NCBI GenBank assembly: GCA_938003715.1 | Contig: CALKYK010000567.1 | Span: 1-5,588 of the forward strand | Origin: an uncultured Gammaproteobacteria bacterium | GTDB lineage: Bacteria > Pseudomonadota > Gammaproteobacteria > Steroidobacterales > Woeseiaceae | Length of the DNA: 5,588 nt | Reading direction: 5' to 3' | Shown here: in pieces, positions 5,054 to 5,588 of the stretch | Position numbering within the stretch: position 1 is the first letter of the stretch | Layout: the number at the start of each line of letters is the position of its first letter | Position numbers and translations under genes: made by a program | Notes under the pieces: model-generated | Told to the model about the DNA's origin: nothing | Database searches by the model: none | The model's input: the letters and a program-made list of their open reading frames with translations, nothing else

Positions 5054-5588
5054 ATGTCCGAGAAAGACCAGAAAATCGACTACCTGGAACTGCCGGCCAA
5101 CAACCTCGAGGCGGCGCAGGCATTCTACGAGAACACCTTCGGCTGGTCGTTCACGAGCTACGGCCCCGAGTACACCGCGTTCAACGACGGCCGCATCGAC
5201 GGCGGCTTCTATCGCGCCGATTTGAAGGCCCGTACCGATAACGGTTCGGTGCTGATCGTCTTCTACGCGAGCGACCTGGAGGCCACGCGGGACAAGGTCG
5301 TCGCGAACGGCGGCGAGCTCGTCAAGGAGATCTTTTCCTTTCCCGGCGGCCGGCGTTTCCACTTCACCGATCCGGCCGGCAACGTCACCAGTTATCTGTA
5401 CGACGCCTGGGATCGCGTGACGCAGGACACGATCACGGTCGATTCGCAGGCCTTGACCCGTTCGTATACGTTCGACCGCGAGAACAACCTGACGCAGCTG
5501 GTCGATCGCAACGGCCGCACGTTCCAATACGAGTTCGACGCCAGCGACCGCCAGATCGAAGAGCGTTGGTACGACGGCCCGGCCCTGG
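5054..5588 (+). CDS. VOC/glyoxalase-like N-terminus joined to RHS/YD repeats (3' truncated)
   Basis: The frame is open from ATG 5054 to the window end (178 full codons). Residues 8-110 are a VOC-superfamily module: IDYLELPANNLEAAQAFYEN at 8-27, FGW at 29-31, YGPEYTAF at 36-43, a middle strand VLIVFYASDLEATRDKV, and PGGRRFHFTDPAGN at 97-110. Ordinary relatives end a few residues later with a strand like GNELAVWS, whose Glu is a common metal ligand or catalytic residue. Here residue 111 is Val and the sequence turns into RHS/YD repeats: YLYDAWDR at 114-121, YTFDRENNL at 138-146 with DRNGRT at 151-156, and YEFDASDR at 159-166 followed by EERWYDG. RHS/YD repeats normally build large extracellular shells, whereas VOC proteins are small cytosolic enzymes, and no signal peptide is present. 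The ribosome binding site is weak. It is either a real fusion or a chimeric join; see the junction entry. Confidence 0.72.
   Translation, partial: MSEKDQKIDYLELPANNLEAAQAFYENTFGWSFTSYGPEYTAFNDGRIDGGFYRADLKARTDNGSVLIVFYASDLEATRDKVVANGGELVKEIFSFPGGRRFHFTDPAGNVTSYLYDAWDRVTQDTITVDSQALTRSYTFDRENNLTQLVDRNGRTFQYEFDASDRQIEERWYDGPAL
5369..5383 (+). other. VOC-to-RHS junction at a shared DPAGN motif
   Basis: GATCCGGCCGGCAAC encodes DPAGN (residues 106-110). This motif is expected both near the end of VOC domains (FxDPxGN) and in RHS repeats (DPAGNVTSYxYD), so the exact crossover must lie within or next to these 15 bases. The frame is kept and there is no linker. The join is seen directly; whether it is biological recombination or an assembly chimera is open. 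Confidence 0.65.
5393..5588 (+). repeat. RHS/YD-type protein repeats (start of an array)
   Basis: Three consecutive YD-like units are encoded, starting at 5393, 5465 and 5528 (24, 21 and at least 17 residues). Each opens with Y-x-(Y/F)-D and a following (D/N)-(R/N) position. They have diverged as DNA but share the protein pattern. The array continues past the window end, so its total length and C-terminal toxin or other domain are unseen. Confidence 0.7.

Noticed and set aside
5043..5225. Alternative ATG and ORF just upstream of the VOC start
   Set aside because: It is out of frame with the VOC domain, and its Arg/Thr/Ser-rich product has no features.
4553..5527. Long open frame (324 codons) on the minus strand
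   Set aside because: It runs antisense through the DUF6174 and VOC coding regions, which have clear family motifs, and its translation is rich in V/R/D with no recognisable domain; a typical GC-rich shadow frame.
1..5588. CRISPR array, tRNA/rRNA genes, insertion sequence or phage genes
   Set aside because: No regularly spaced direct repeats, no cloverleaf or rRNA-like sequence, and no transposase, integrase or phage motif was found on either strand.

Overview
The window looks like GC-rich bacterial chromosomal DNA. Every supported gene lies on the + strand, and short spacing, ATGA overlaps and GGAG-type ribosome binding sites are typical. The gene types (M28 peptidase, outer-membrane-type lipoprotein, COG4339-like HD protein, DUF6174 protein) and base composition suggest a Pseudomonadota bacterium, perhaps an environmental gammaproteobacterium. 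That assignment is an inference; there is no rRNA or other marker gene. No tRNA, rRNA, CRISPR array, transposase or phage gene was seen.

Layout. Bases 1-551 hold the 3' part of an M28-family zinc peptidase. A 162-base gap (552-713) contains a perfect 8-bp-arm palindrome and no convincing promoter. It precedes a lipoprotein of unknown family (714-1430). The lipoprotein stop overlaps a GTG with a strong ribosome binding site that opens a 27-codon ORF. This ends in tandem stops inside a stem-loop and lies in frame with the next gene. A tight cassette follows: a two-helix membrane protein (1583-1852), a membrane-anchored TPR-like protein (1845-2270), a multi-pass membrane protein (2267-2794) and a soluble HD-domain protein (2791-3405), each overlapping the next. 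Then come an exported SnoaL/NTF2-like protein with a TTG start (3423-3857), a GNAT acetyltransferase (3931-4389) and a membrane-anchored DUF6174 protein (4430-4963).

After a possible terminator there is a perfect TATAAT box and a palindrome. The last gene (5054 to the window end) begins as a glyoxalase/VOC-family protein. At residues 106-110 (DPAGN), a motif common to both families, it turns in frame into RHS/YD repeats and runs off the window. This is the most unusual feature. It is either a real VOC-RHS fusion or a chimeric join at about 15 bases of shared sequence; the sequence alone cannot decide.

Functionally, 714-3405 reads like an envelope-associated transcription unit: a lipoprotein, three membrane proteins (one with a TPR-like domain) and a predicted metal-dependent phosphohydrolase. 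No pathway can be named. The genes from 3423 to 4963 may be co-transcribed with it or may be independent small genes with weak promoters of their own.
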